This document shows, piece after piece, positions 12,631 through 23,721 of a DNA stretch of 64,000 nucleotides. Numbering within the stretch: the first letter of the stretch is position 1; each line of letters opens with the position of its first letter. The position numbers and the translations under genes are program-made. Location of the stretch: positions 329,060 through 393,059 of the forward strand of contig NW_019775459.1 in assembly GCF_001039355.2 (NCBI RefSeq), given 5' to 3'. The notes under the pieces were generated by a model. The model did not search any database. It was given only the letters and a program-made list of their open reading frames with translations, and was not told where the DNA came from. This DNA comes from Lingula anatina (taxonomy: Eukaryota; Brachiopoda; Lingulata; Lingulida; Lingulidae).

Positions 12631-12704
12631 TATGAAAAGAAAAAAGTCCCAGGAAAAGAATCACTGGGATAACATGAAAGAGAAACTGGCGTCGCAAATA
12701 TAAA
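12631..12704 (+). promoter_or_regulatory. Promoter module of gene B with a perfect ISRE word
   Basis: Shows GAAAAGAAAAAAGTCCC, then GAAAGAGAAACT at 12676-12687, which fits the vertebrate ISRE consensus GAAANNGAAACT exactly, then ATATAAA at 12698-12704 as a possible TATA box. The ATG of gene B is at 12802, about 100 bases downstream. The layout matches the blocks before genes A and E. Confidence 0.65.
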
Positions 12705-12801
12705 CTCTTAAACCGCATATTCCACTTAGGTAATAGTCTCATTTGATAACACCAACTTGAGTTGGGTACAGTCTCCCCTCGATCTAAACATCGGCACGAC
12801 C

Positions 12802-15131
12802 ATGGGAGACCACATGGATGAAGTTACAGAAGACCTGACTGAGGATGGTTTTGTCAAGGTTGTTATGTTTGTGCCTTCCTTGTGTTCGTATATATATTAC
12901 TTTCCTGGGAAACTTAAAGGGCGCCATACAACTTCTATTTACAGATAGCATACATTAAATATCTGTAGTTTCGTGTTAGCATGAAGGTAAACAAACTGCT
13001 GTACTACACTACACAGGTACGAACACTTTTTTCTTGTATAGATTTAGCCGTTAGTTAGGTTAGTGCATTTAAATCACTTCCCGCAGGTGATATTTCCCAT
13101 TATAACCTAAATGATAAGGCTGGTCAAAAATTAGTTTTTATTGTGTTTAGATCGACTACTATAAAACGGAAAACGTGGGTGAAATTTTAAAAATTAACTA
13201 TAAACTGTAGTGTACTTTATATATCTGTAGTTTTGTGTGAGCATGAAGGTAAACAAACTACTGTAATACACTGCACAGGTATAAATCCTTCTTGTTGTGC
13301 TTACATATATTTATCAGTTAATTAGATTATATAGCTCGGCTACCTTAAACTGGAAAACGTGGGTAAAATTTTGGAAAATTAACTATAAATTGAAGTACAC
13401 ATAATGGGGAAATGCTTTTTAATTATTTCATATTTTTCAAATAATTAATTAATTAATTATTTGTAATATTTGTAGGGAGGGGAGAGTGTATGTATTGTCT
13501 ACCAAAGACCTCTCTAGCTGTTTCAAAATGAGACTAATTCCTCTCTTATCTAATTTCATAACAGTTTGAAGGACCCCTGAGAACAAGACGTGGCCCATCA
13601 AAAGCTAAGGGTGTATTTCCAGAGATTTAGATCGATCCAGGGATTAAAATTTAGATCGACCTAACTCCTTGGGGGTTCACGCTAAATTGCAGTCAGACGA
13701 GCGCGCACCATAGTTAATTAACCCTTTACAGCTTTTAGTAGGCGGGACAGACGCATAAGCCAGTAATCTAGCGAGACTCCCCACAGGGATAGATCGATCT
13801 AAAAATCTATGGAAATGGGGTGTAAGGGTGGAGAATACTAACTGGCTGTTTAAATATATTTAAGGTGAACCTGCCTGCAAAAGCGGAAGATCCTTCTCAC
13901 ATACCAAGTAAGGATTGCTGTTTTAACCTGTTAAAACCTGTCTCCTCTAAAAGATTGAGTAGTTATATGTATTCTAGGAAATTATCGCTGCAGCGTGCAT
14001 TCTATCAGTTAAAAATGCTGGTATTTAAACGACTGTTACCTGTAAAATTGCGTAATAACGTTTATTAATTATAAGAAGGACAGTTTGTTGTTTGTATTTT
14101 CAAAACGGGGAATGTAAAGTTATTAAATGATAACATTAGATTACCGTATTTCAGTCGAATCGACAAAGTTCTCAGGAAACTTGGAGCAAAACACTTCTGT
14201 AAGTTATCAAGAAAGCATTAACTCATACTAGTGTGCATGTGATAACTTACTCAAAAGTTAGAATCAATACAGTGTACAGTACATGTACCTCCGTAGTTCT
14301 GTTTAAGTATTTTAAAATGTTTTTCGCTTTGCTGCGCCTTGTCAGAATTTGGCACAAACAAATATGGTTTAAAATATATACGGTTTCAGAATATATATTG
14401 AGCTCAAATACTTTAAATTTACAGGAGGAAGATCTGTTGGCTATTCCTCCTCCCGTGGAAAACATACAGAGAACATTCGTCGGCGTCTTGAGTTCTGAGA
14501 CAGCTGACAAATTCCAGGCTATGTTCAGGAGAGACTTCTGCCCAGAGATCGCCCCTCTCACCAGGGACCCCGTGTTGCCACCAGAGTGCCAGCTCGTGAT
14601 CTGTTGTCTTCCAAAAAACGTCAGACAAATGTATTTAGATGAGCGCACGGTCTTTGCAAAATTAATAACAGACGCGGGATTAAGTCAAGGTGAGTATAAA
14701 AGGTAGTTATGTTAAATATTCCGCTGCGTTCGCGGTTTTAATATACATATTTTAGGATATATCAAAATCTAGCAGCAATGTAGGTTTTTCATGTTTAATA
14801 AAAATGTAAATCCATTATATATTCATGTTTTCCAGCAATGGTGTTGATAATCATATTTGGAGAGAAGAATACACCTGAAGAAACCCTCTACGATGAAGAT
14901 ATCTACGGCAACGTTCTACAACAGGGCCAGAACCTTTACAAGAGAGGATGCATGCGCAGTCAGGGTTCACTGTCAAGGGAACTAACTCGTGACGATTGGT
15001 CCAAAAACCTATCCTTGGTCACCGTGGACAGGTGTCCGTCTAAGTATCAAGTAGATTCAATGAATAAGTTTGTTAAAATTGCCTTTCAACACACAATAGT
15101 GCAAGATGAATCAGCCCGTCACCAAAACTGA
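12802..15131 (+). CDS. Gene B: family 2 protein without membrane exons, 5 exons, about 234 aa
   Basis: Exons: 12802-12858, 13865-13907, 14155-14198, 14425-14689, 14836-15131. Phases run 0, 1, 0, 1 and frame stays open. Exon 1 encodes MGDHMDEVTEDLTEDGFVK, strongly acidic. Its donor AAG|GTTGTT is weak and is the least certain junction. The middle pair is polar, not hydrophobic as in gene A. The 265-base exon carries TFVGVLSSETADKFQAMFRR and CQLVICCLPK; the last exon carries AMVLIIIFGEKNTPEETL and ends in a basic tail. The product would be soluble, without signal peptide or membrane segment. A candidate AATAAA is at 15220-15225. A MITE sits in intron 1. The gene has an inverted, broken copy at 21203-22490. 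I do not know the function; the promoter suggests immune induction. Confidence 0.65.
13609..13822. mobile_element. MITE with TAA target duplication (copy 1 of 3)
   Basis: Element of 214 bases flanked by TAA on both sides (13606-13608 and 13823-13825). The ends are inverted: GGGTGTATTTCCAGAGATT at the left and ATCTATGGAAATGGGGTG at the right. Both are followed by TAGATCGATC. Related copies lie at 48280-48509 and 63127-63341. The TAA duplication is typical of PIF/Harbinger (Tourist-like) elements. It lies in intron 1 of gene B, 42 bases before exon 2. Confidence 0.8.
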
Positions 15132-15660
15132 TTTTAAAACTGTTCTGCTAAGCAATACCTGGTATTAATTGAGTTTGCTGTAGCCGGACACAAAAACGAA
15201 AGGCACGAAAATGAGCTATAATAAAGTAAGGGTTAAAGCCGGACAATTGGATTTGTGTACCTTAGTACAACAAATAAATCATAGTTGGTAGATATAATTC
15301 TGAGATATAAACTATAAAAAAACACCGCTTTGTATTGAAAGCGTTGTTGTTAAGAGTAGAAATTCATATTATAAAGAGTATACGTTTTTGAAAAGACAAC
15401 AGAAGAGTGCATCGAAAGTAAGACAAAGACTCTTCTCAGTCTCTCACGAGAGAATGATGTCGATTTTTATGTTTGTTGGTTAAACAATTGATATTCGTAC
15501 CTCCACATTTAGTATATCAATAATAAGCAGGGTGAGCTGAAAAAAAGCCTTTATGTATGACATTGCTTGAGTGAAAATCAATTTTTCTTCTTAATTTTGT
15601 GAAAGAAAATAAGTTTCATAAACATAAAAACATGGAAACATGTCATTTTCCTTCTAAATT
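14425..15660. repeat. Arm of inverted duplication shared with 20680-21886
   Basis: The reverse complement of 20680-21886 aligns with this block from the 265-base exon of gene B through its 3' flank. Landmarks are CACCGCTTTGTATTGAAAGCG and GAGTGAAAATCAATTTT. The two arms flank the GTPase gene C, about 5 kb apart. Confidence 0.85.
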
Positions 15661-17014
15661 TCATCATCATTTCATCATCATCATCATCATAGTAACGTTA
15701 TGGGTGTTTTTAACTCCATGCAAAATAATTAATGTCCCAGCTAACAAAAACATTATGATTCCCTTATAATAATTTTAGAAAGATTCGAAGACTGTTTCTA
15801 CAAAACTTAATGATAACGTTATTTTGCAAAGTTTTATAACATTCTGGAAAAACATTATATAATATTTTGATAACCTTTTTATAAATAACCAAAACACTTT
15901 TTACGCTGTTTGAACAACATGTATCGGTTAATTCCAAATTGGGCATGGGGTTAGTCGGCGACTAGAGCGGTACGAATGGTAAAATCTGTCACTAAAAGTG
16001 GCTCAAACCTCAGTGGTACAGCATAAATTTGAATTACGAGTACACAGTCTTGAATCCAACTATTTGTGTTTTATGTGTGTTATATATGGTATATATTTAA
16101 TGAAAAAACCAAAGAACATTTAATCATAGATAGTTAATGACTGAGATAAGGGGGTTACAGATTCTGTTACTGGCATACCTGTACTTGTACTCAGCAGGGG
16201 GCTTTGTGGTAGTAAGCACGGTTTACGGAACGAGTATTGATCAATGTGTTTTTAAATTATGTTGTCACAAAACTCAAAGCTGGCGAGGCCTTATTTATTT
16301 TACGTTCTTTTTCATCTCATTAAGTTCTTAATTGTTCTCTTCTGAGGTTATGCAGCGAAATGCGGCTTTTGGTCGTGCCAAACGGTAAACATTGGTATGG
16401 ATTTTATCATAAAATCCATCACAGAGGGAGGTAGTGGATTGATTTTCTGCATCTCCTCCCTTATTTTTTCAAGGTATAAGATACAACCTTGAATCTTGTT
16501 AAGTCATATGGTAGTAATATTTTGTTTTCCATCTGCGGTATCAGTTTATAGTAAACTCAGACACCCATTAAATATGTCAATTTTTTAATTGAGGCATTAC
16601 TTTTCTTTTACTAAGTCGTATTTTTACTGAAGTAGGTAATGAGCATTATCGATTCACTTCTAGGTAAATAATAAATTCAATATTCTGGCTTTTCATTCTA
16701 CATACAATAGTCTTAAACCACACAGAAGTGTTTTATAAAGTTGGTAGCTACACTTCCATGTTTGAATTTATTTTTTAATGTTCTTATTGTAATAAAAAGA
16801 GGTTTGTGATTTCTTGAAACTTGGTCATTTGTTTACCTCTAAAGCCCAGTGGGTCACAGGTAGAACATAGCCAAAAACTAGGTCAATGTTGCCCAAAATA
16901 TTATTTTCAACATTTATTGATAAATGTGCTTATTACAACCCTATTACCTAGGTATTAACATTTTCATGCAAGAAAAACATGTCTTGGGCCTTTAAGGGTA
17001 CATTTTTTGAAAGT
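15661..17014. other. No gene seen
   Basis: AT-rich sequence with a short TCATCA run near 15660-15690. I found no supported coding exon or recognisable element. The open frames here are short and lack splice or homology support. Confidence 0.5.
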
Positions 17015-17040
17015 GTTGACACTATAAACTTCCCACTGCC

Positions 17041-17085
17041 AGTTTCTTTTCCATTGTGTCTCAGGGACTTTTTTCGCGTTGATTT
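17041..17085 (-). promoter_or_regulatory. Orphan copy of the ISRE-like promoter module
   Basis: Reading the minus strand: GCGAAAAAAGTCCCTGAG, then GGAAAAGAAACTGGCAGTGG (ISRE-like part at 17041-17052). No first exon of family 2 can be seen downstream on the minus strand, so it appears to be a promoter left behind by rearrangement. Confidence 0.5.
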
Positions 17086-17623
17086 GTTATCGGAAATGTA
17101 GATGTTATTGTTGGTAGACTATTGATTGACCCCAGGGAATTTTGTTAGCTCAGAAAATTAAACCTAAGCATAACAGCAGTATCATTTTAAGGTCAGATGA
17201 AGGCTTGTTCGGAGTGCCAAGTGTAAATGAATTTTCTTTGTTGATACCACTTATTTCGATATCGAAGCAGGTAAAACGTATTGCTGCCAACAGAAATAAA
17301 AACCAACCTAACATTCATATTTTTAAAAGTTTAATAATCCCCGGCTCTCTTAGGATTAAAATTTATGATTAAAGTTTCTCTTTTATTATATACATGTATA
17401 TCAGGGATTCATCTGCTGGGACTTATGTCGCGGCAAAGGGGAGACCGGGGCTAGTTGGACCCCGGGGTAAGTTGGGTAACTATGGGGTAAAAAATTGATC
17501 ACACATTTTAGTAAAGTGACCATATCCAATAGAGCGCTTTGGGAAAGCATCGGCCGTACAGAAGTTTATTTAGGCATTGAGCCCAAATGAAACAAATTAG
17601 CATCTTAAATTAACTTCATATAT

Positions 17624-17683
17624 ATATGCTGCTAATTGGAAATGCAGGAAGCGGGAAATCATCGTTTGTGAATTCCATGTATA
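17624..17683 (+). pseudogene. 60-base duplicate of the GTPase P-loop
   Basis: Nearly identical to 18173-18232 in gene C and encodes MLLIGNAGSGKSS followed by FVNSMY. It then joins unrelated sequence that matches 49845-49950. It has no upstream exon and stops within a few codons, so it is a fragment left by duplication or gene conversion. Confidence 0.8.
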
Positions 17684-17926
17684 AAGGGGATTTTTATTAC
17701 GACGACCTGCTGCTCGTTTAAAAGTATGTTATTGCTCCCTGCGTTGAATATATACAATTCAGTTCCAAAAACGCTAATACTATTAAAAAAACAGGTACGT
17801 GATGGAGTTGTGGCCTGTACTGCAATCAAACTATCTTCTTAATCAGGCCTGACTGATTAAAAGGTTGGCACACATACACTATTAAAATGTGACAATTAAT
17901 CCCACCTATACATTGCAGAGAATTCC

Positions 17927-18014
17927 GCTTTCAGTTTTTCTGCCATTGTCATTACCTCAGGGACTTTTTTCGCGTCATATGAATGTTTAGCTACGTCACG
18001 GCAAAGTATATAAA
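17927..18014. promoter_or_regulatory. Promoter region of gene C: module in reverse orientation plus TATA box
   Basis: The minus strand reads TGACGCGAAAAAAGTCCCTG and the ISRE-like GAAAAACTGAAAGC (17927-17940), so the module is flipped relative to gene C. On the plus strand TATATAAA lies at 18007-18014, about 70 bases before the conserved ATG at 18083. The block links the GTPase family to the same regulatory words as family 2. Confidence 0.55.
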
Positions 18015-18082
18015 TGACTGAGACTTGTTTTTTCTTGTATAAGTCCCCAGGTTAGTGATCACAATCATTTTAGTTTGTTAGC

Positions 18083-19126
18083 ATGGGAGGCCTTTGGAGC
18101 CGATCAAAGGAAGAAGAGAAAGTGCCAGCCAAATAATTTCTTGTCCAGAGACACGGCGTCATGTACCAAAAAAAATATGCTGCTAATTGGAAATGCAGGA
18201 AGCGGAAAATCATCGTTTGTGAACTCCATGTATACAGCAGTGTTAGGCAATTACGTGGAGTGGGCTAAGTGTGGCGGCCCTGATGGACACGTTTCACTGT
18301 TTTTTAAGAAGTACGATTTGTCGCAATGCAAGGAAAAGCTGTCGACAGATATGTTTCAAAAACACCAGCTCCCAGTTGTCTATGATATGCCCGGACTACC
18401 ACCAAACAATACCGCTACCGACCGTTTTGAAGAAATCCTGAAAGTTATCTTGAGAGGTCTTCTTCCGTTACGCACCGAAGTTCTCGCACTTAACTCCGAC
18501 GAAAAAGCAGAGATACCCCAATGTAACAATGGTGTCCCCATAGAACGAGTGGTTTTTGTTGCAGCCGCGGACGAGGAGATGCCCACAGCGCATTGCGAAA
18601 TAGTGATAAAATTATGCAAGGCAGTTTTGGGGGGCGGTGAGTGCGAACCCATTATCTCTATCTCTTCTTCTTCTTCTTCCTTTAACTCTCTCTCTCTCTC
18701 GCCAACAAGCCATGGCAAGTTGTAATGTACACACACAGAAACGCTTTCTGTGCCCGTTGTTTCCCCTTTTCATCGAAGAAAAATTATTCAGGGGATTTTT
18801 GGAAGTTTTTTTTGTCATTTTAGAGTTTACAGTTTTTGGAATTCTAACCAAATGGGACAAGCTGAAAACAAACGAGGAAAAAACAAAGAAACATGAAAAA
18901 TTTCTCGAGATGTTGCATGCAGTAGGCACCCCTTACAAGACACTGACTTTGTCAAATTACTGTGGAGATTTTTGTAAAAAAACCTGACGAGTGGCAAAAG
19001 AGAAGAGAAATAGATGATCCACTTCTAAAATTTCTCGCTGAGATCTGCAGACAGGAATATGATCCAGAGCCTACTCAGGAGACAGTTCCGAAAGTGGTCT
19101 TTAGAACAGATAAGGATGATGACTAA
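18083..19126 (+). pseudogene. Gene C: IFI44-like GTPase, frame broken at two places
   Basis: Two exons, 18083-18636 and 18824-19126, joined GT-AG in phase 1 as in gene I. Exon 1 encodes the G1 motif GNAGSGKSS and the G3-like DMPGLPP; exon 2 encodes the G4-like TKWD and VGTPYKTLTLSNYCG, resembling the C-terminal part of IFI44. The family binds GTP and is interferon-induced in vertebrates. Two breaks are visible. The conserved start ATGGGAGGCCTTTGGAGC (18083) reads MGGLWSRSK and meets a TAA after 17 codons, one frame away from the GTPase. A run of seven A at 18976-18982 shifts exon 2 into TGA, although the next frame continues KPDEWQKRREIDD to a TAA at 19124-19126. Either a recent pseudogene or two sequence errors; a shorter product from the ATG at 18178 would still lack the C-terminus. 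Confidence 0.75.
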
Positions 19127-20670
19127 AATTAACGGGTTTTATTAATCAAGGGGAATTATTAAGTTTTAGGGGACCGTTGTAACTTTGCACAACAATGAAT
19201 TCTCATCACATAGGTAGTTGATACGATACGTGGTTTAAAAGTGGTATTATAACTTCCAAAAAATATTGGTCTGCTTGTTTGTCTGATTGTGTTTCACGAT
19301 AGAGGCCACAGTTTTAGATATTCTGGTTTCAAATTTTCTAGATTTTGTGCGCCAGAAATTAAGACTGAAAGATTTCGTAACACATTTATCTCATTTTGTT
19401 CAGCTAACTATGAGAGGTCTGTCTTTATTTCTAAATTAATTTGATCTCAATATTAATAGATTTATTGATTATAGTTCACAAGTCCTTGTTCTATTTATCA
19501 TTTAAAAAATGTCGTTCAAGCGTTAATATTGATACTACAAAGCACATTGGAGGGAAGGTAGATATGTTTACATATTGACGAAGTGCATTGATTATTTTGT
19601 GCTTTTGTCTACCTCTCGAGTGTATCGAGTTTGAACGTTCCTAAAGGTACATGTGCAGCCACGTGACTATTTGTGGTCCTTTTCGAGGAAGTTTTTAAAG
19701 TTTTTTAACACTTAACAGATTAACACGACATCACGAATCTTTCTGATAACCGCACACTCAAGGGTATGTTGACACCATGTGCGGTTTTGTCAAAACGGTT
19801 TTTTTTCAGTAGGCTTATGTTATGTACATGTATATACACAAAAGGTGAAAAAGTTGTGAGAAATTATATCTAGCCTAACAGATTACATTTGTTAATATCA
19901 AAATTAAATATGTAAATATAAATATAAAAATATGTAAAACATTAATTTGATATCAACATGCCGGCATCAACACCACTTTCTACATGACTGCATTTCTTAT
20001 AACCCAAGTAATAGACAAGAAGTTATCGGGTTGAATGCAGCTGAAAACATACTCCCTGCATGGACCTGCATGTAGCTTGATTTCATGTTTGTATATTGGT
20101 CTATGACAAGGGGGTGGTAAAATTTTTGGTAAAATTTAGGATTTGTTTTCCTCCTTAATTACTCCGTTTTTTAGAGGCACTATCAAGGCAGTGTCTTTGT
20201 GATATTTCTTTCTGATAGATTTTTCTTAAATTTCTAACATTTGTAGTTGGCACTATTGTATACATATTGAGATTTTTTAAAATGATATGTGCCCATGTTA
20301 GTTTTGTTGCTATGGTGATTGGAACTTTGAATACAATTACTATAGATCCATATAAAAATTATCTTTTTGCAAGTATATATTATTCGTTTTGCGCATTTTA
20401 TATACTGTGACATCAAACTGTAAAATAATCAGTGAAAATAGTACAAATTACAAGGCATGTCATTTAGTTTTCATACTTAAATGTATTACTTAATATGCAT
20501 AACCTATATCATTTTCTTGATTTTACATATATTTACAAATGAGGGTTTAAGCCGAAGTCAATGCTTTGTCTACCATAAATTACGATTAAAAATTCAAATG
20601 TTGTAAATAAACAAATGTAATTCTATTAATATTTGAATAGTATGTCTTTTTTGTATTTGCCTATAGCTCG
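19127..20670. other. No gene seen; AT-rich
   Basis: I see no exon or element with support. A short segment near 19700-19760 resembles 48515-48575 (TTAACAC-GCATCACGAA), a dispersed low-copy repeat. Confidence 0.5.
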
Positions 20671-21202
20671 TTTTCATGTAAATGGAACTTAAGAAGAAAA
20701 TTGATTTTCACTCAAGTAACATGTCATAAACAAACGCTTTTTCAACATACGCTATTTACATTTATTAATCGGTATACATGTGGTGATATGATAATCATTT
20801 ATTCAACCAATAAACATATGAAAAAATCGAACAGCATTTTTTCTTGAGAGATAGAGAAGAGTCTTTGTTTTTCTTTATATGCACCCTTCTCCGTGTTGTC
20901 TTTTTAAAAAGTTTAGCTTTCATAATATGAACTCCAACTCTTTATAACAACGCTTTCAATACAAAGCGGTGTTTTTATAGTTTATATCGTCTGGCATATA
21001 TCTTCTATAATTGCTTTAGTGTGTAAGGAACAGGATCATTAACACTTATCCAATTGCCCGGCTTTGACCCTTATTCAATTGTAGCTCATGTTCGTGTCTT
21101 TCGTTTTTGTGACTGGCCAAGGATTACAGACAATTTTAAAATTTTAAGTTAAATCTATCTTGGCAAACTCAATTCATACCAGGTAATTCTGAGCAGAACA
21201 GT

Positions 21203-22490
21203 TTAAAAATCAGTTCTGGTGACGGGCTGATTCATTTTGCACTCTCGTGTCTTTAAGGCATTTTTAACAAACTTATTCATAAATTCTATTTGGTGCGTTG
21301 ACGGACTCCGGTCCACGGTGACCAAGGCGGTGTTTTGGGACCAACCGTCACGAGTTTGCTCTCTTGACAGTGAACACTGACTGCGCATGCATCCTTTCTT
21401 GTAAAGGTTTTGGCCCTTTTGTAGAACGTTGCCGTAGATATCTTCATCGAATAGGGTTTCTTCAGGTGTATTCTTCTCTCCAAATATGATTATCAACACC
21501 ATTGCTGGAAAACATGAATATATAATGGATTTACATTTTTATAAAAGATGAAAATCTACATTGCTGCTGAATTTTAATATATCTTAAAATATGAAAGCAG
21601 CGGAATATTTAACATAACAACCCTTTATACCCACCTTGGCTTAATCCCGCCTCTGTTATTAGTGTTGCAAAGACCATCATCTAAATACATATGTCTGATG
21701 TTCTGCGGTAGACAACAGATCACAAGCCGACACTCTGGTGGTAACTTGTGACCCCCCTTAACATGGACGATCTCTGGATCTTTCTTAACATAGCCCTGAG
21801 TTTGTCAGCTGTCTCAAACTCAAAACACCGACGAATGTTCTCTTTAAGTTTTTTTCGGGATGGGGAATAGCCATCAAATTTTCCACCTGTAAAAGCAATT
21901 GACCCATTTCAAATTTTTATCTGCAATACATGTACATGTAATGCATGTCGTAATCGATAGATGCTAGTGTTAAATTGAGGTAAAACGATGAATGTGCGAA
22001 AAGCGAATAAGAGACTACAGGTATCGCATTGCACTGGCAAATCTTGTGTTTATTTATTGTATTTAAAAACCAACAGTAATGGTAGACAGTCCAATCATTA
22101 CACATGGTCTCCTGTTGACTGGAGTACTGAAATGGTGCCATAATGTAGCCAGCCTCTGTCGGACCACAGGAAATATAATGTGTAAAGAATATAAAAACAG
22201 CCATTGGGCTTTTCACATTATACCTAGACAATAGTATTACAAACACTGCCAGTGCAAGGGCACTGACACTGCAACAATGATATTCATGTAAGATGCAGTA
22301 GTGTGAAAAACCTTCCTGTAAAGACTGCATTTGACCTGTAGGTTTTTTTTTAATTTAAATTTTGATTTTATTTTTTATAAATGAATGTAAGTTATAACAC
22401 CCTTATACAATTTCATACTTCAACGATAACTTACAGTCGTGTTAACAGGAATTATCCCCCAATGTTGAAGTTTTTGTGTTAGCCATTTAT
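21203..22490 (-). pseudogene. Gene F: broken family 2 copy, closest to gene B
   Basis: Minus-strand exons are recognisable at 22435-22490 (encodes DKWLTQKLQHWGIIPV, like the third exon of gene A), 21635-21886 and 21203-21504. The last exon is open and close to gene B (AMVLIIIFGEKNTPEETL, then ALVTVDRSPS). The 265-base exon is 252 bases here. A missing base turns the GVLSSET region into GVLSLRQ, and a further deletion removes the RRDFCPEI region, so the domain cannot be read through. No first exon or membrane exon was found. It is a pseudogene in the inverted duplication that brackets gene C. Confidence 0.75.
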
Positions 22491-22611
22491 CTGAAATATT
22501 GGATTTATAATATCATTATTTATAAATTTTCTTTTCGATGAAAATACAAACTAAAACTGTTCGTAGATGCATGTATGCAAACTACACGATTGTATTGGTG
22601 ATAATCATTTA

Positions 22612-22953
22612 AGGATATTGTTAGCTTTTACCAACTCCTAATATATTGTCTTACATGCATTAATTTCGATAACAAATATGTTTTTAGTGTTCACTACCTT
22701 AATTAACTAACATTTACACGCATTTCATCTTACGGGTGACGTCACAATTGCCGTATTTGGGTAAAAATTGAAAAACTGCTTTCTCAAATTACCCCTTTAC
22801 CTTTTAACATCAATTAAGTACTCTAAAACTATTTTGTCGAGTTTTCTTAAAGGCCTGTGCTCAGATTTTATCGTTGATAACGCAAATTAATGCCTTTCTT
22901 TAAACAAAATATGTAATTAGGACATGATAACTCCATAGAAAAGCATTTGAAAT
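22612..22953. repeat. Dispersed repeat, inverted copy at 42440-42840
   Basis: The reverse complement of 42440-42840 aligns here, sharing CATCTTACGGGTGACG and the outer AAGGATATTGT and AACTCCATA-AAAAGCATTT ends. It is probably a small transposable element; I could not identify terminal repeats. Confidence 0.65.
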
Positions 22954-23039
22954 AAAATGAAGGCACGGAAATTTATAAAGAAAGAAACACGTGTTTTCTT
23001 TAATTCAAGCATTCGTTTCTTTTGTGTGTACGTCACTTG

Positions 23040-23157
23040 TTCTCTTTGTCATATTCTGATCAGCTGATTTCTGCCAGGAATGCAAGAACACGGGTCTATC
23101 TATGTCTTTTCTGCTTTTCCATGCCGAAGGTGAATCACCGCAAACAGCACTACAGTA
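23040..23157 (-). pseudogene. IFI44-like GTPase C-terminal fragment
   Basis: The minus strand encodes YCSAVCGDSPSAWKSRKDID, the counterpart of a segment in exon 2 of gene I. A frame change then moves the similarity into LAFLAEIS followed by a stop and SEYDKENK. The flank containing GAAAGAAACACGTG matches the 3' flank of gene I (50590-50610). It is a dead fragment of a GTPase copy. Confidence 0.75.
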
Positions 23158-23214
23158 AAAGAGAGTGGGGTCGAAGTAAATACCCAGGATTTTCACACGT
23201 GGATGAGGTTTCAC
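23158..23214 (-). mobile_element. LINE reverse transcriptase fragment fused to the GTPase fragment
   Basis: Minus strand encodes RVKILGIYFDPTLF. This resembles the conserved LGV-DP-L block near the end of the LINE reverse transcriptase domain, also seen at 54372 (VKNLGVYF). It runs directly into the GTPase fragment in one open frame, marking a junction created by transposition or recombination. Confidence 0.5.
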
Positions 23215-23235
23215 AACACCGGTACTTACTGGCCA

Positions 23236-23309
23236 ATGTATAGCTCTACAAGTCTACGAACTAAATGAATGGAACTGTCTTATATACTTATGCCCTAGCC
23301 ACTTAAACA
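23236..23309 (+). mobile_element. LINE C-terminal remnant, split by a Harbinger element (left part)
   Basis: Encodes ALQVYELNEWN, matching the ALQIYEPNEWN of the copy at 46104-46360 and the family pattern near the end of LINE ORF2. The frame resumes at 25797-25860 after the insertion. Confidence 0.6.
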
Positions 23310-23628
23310 TATTCGGCCGATTTCATAAAGGAGGTTTAAGTAAACCTAGTTTAAGGCTAAAACCTAGTCTAGCAAAACCTGGTCTAACTCAAGACCTAAA
23401 TTGCATTTCACTAACAGTGTAGGAAAGCCAGAAAACCAGGTTTAGCTAAACCGGTTTTAACTTGTCCTTTACCTCCTCTTGAATGTAACAGGATTACATA
23501 GACAAAGAAATCACTGAACTGTGTCAATCAGATAGGCGTAAATGAACAGATGACACACACTAGCGTTGAAGCAGATAAGCTGTGTAGCTCATATGAGAAA
23601 AAACTTTGGAAGTAAAGAGCACGTGAAA

Positions 23629-23721
23629 ATGAGCCGAAAGAGAGCGGAGAATTTTTCTGCTGAAGAGAAGAGATACATCTCAGAACTAATAAAGGAGAAG
23701 TCCAACATCACTGAATCAAAG
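23629..23721 (+). pseudogene. Harbinger Myb/SANT-like protein, N-terminal fragment
   Basis: Encodes MSRKRAENFSAEEKRYISEL and continues IKEKSNITESK. This is the pattern of the first helix of the Myb/SANT-like DNA-binding proteins that PIF/Harbinger elements encode alongside their transposase. The similarity stops at about 23721, where the opposite-strand transposase remnant ends, which suggests a deletion fused the two ORFs tail to tail. Confidence 0.6.

Noticed and set aside
14247-14648. Minus-strand open frames opposite gene B
   Set aside because: Shadow of the conserved 265-base exon; no splice signals on that strand and no conservation of the shadow protein.
18380-18736. 118-residue minus-strand open frame
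   Set aside because: It is antisense to the GTPase exon of gene C and to an adjacent TCT-rich stretch.
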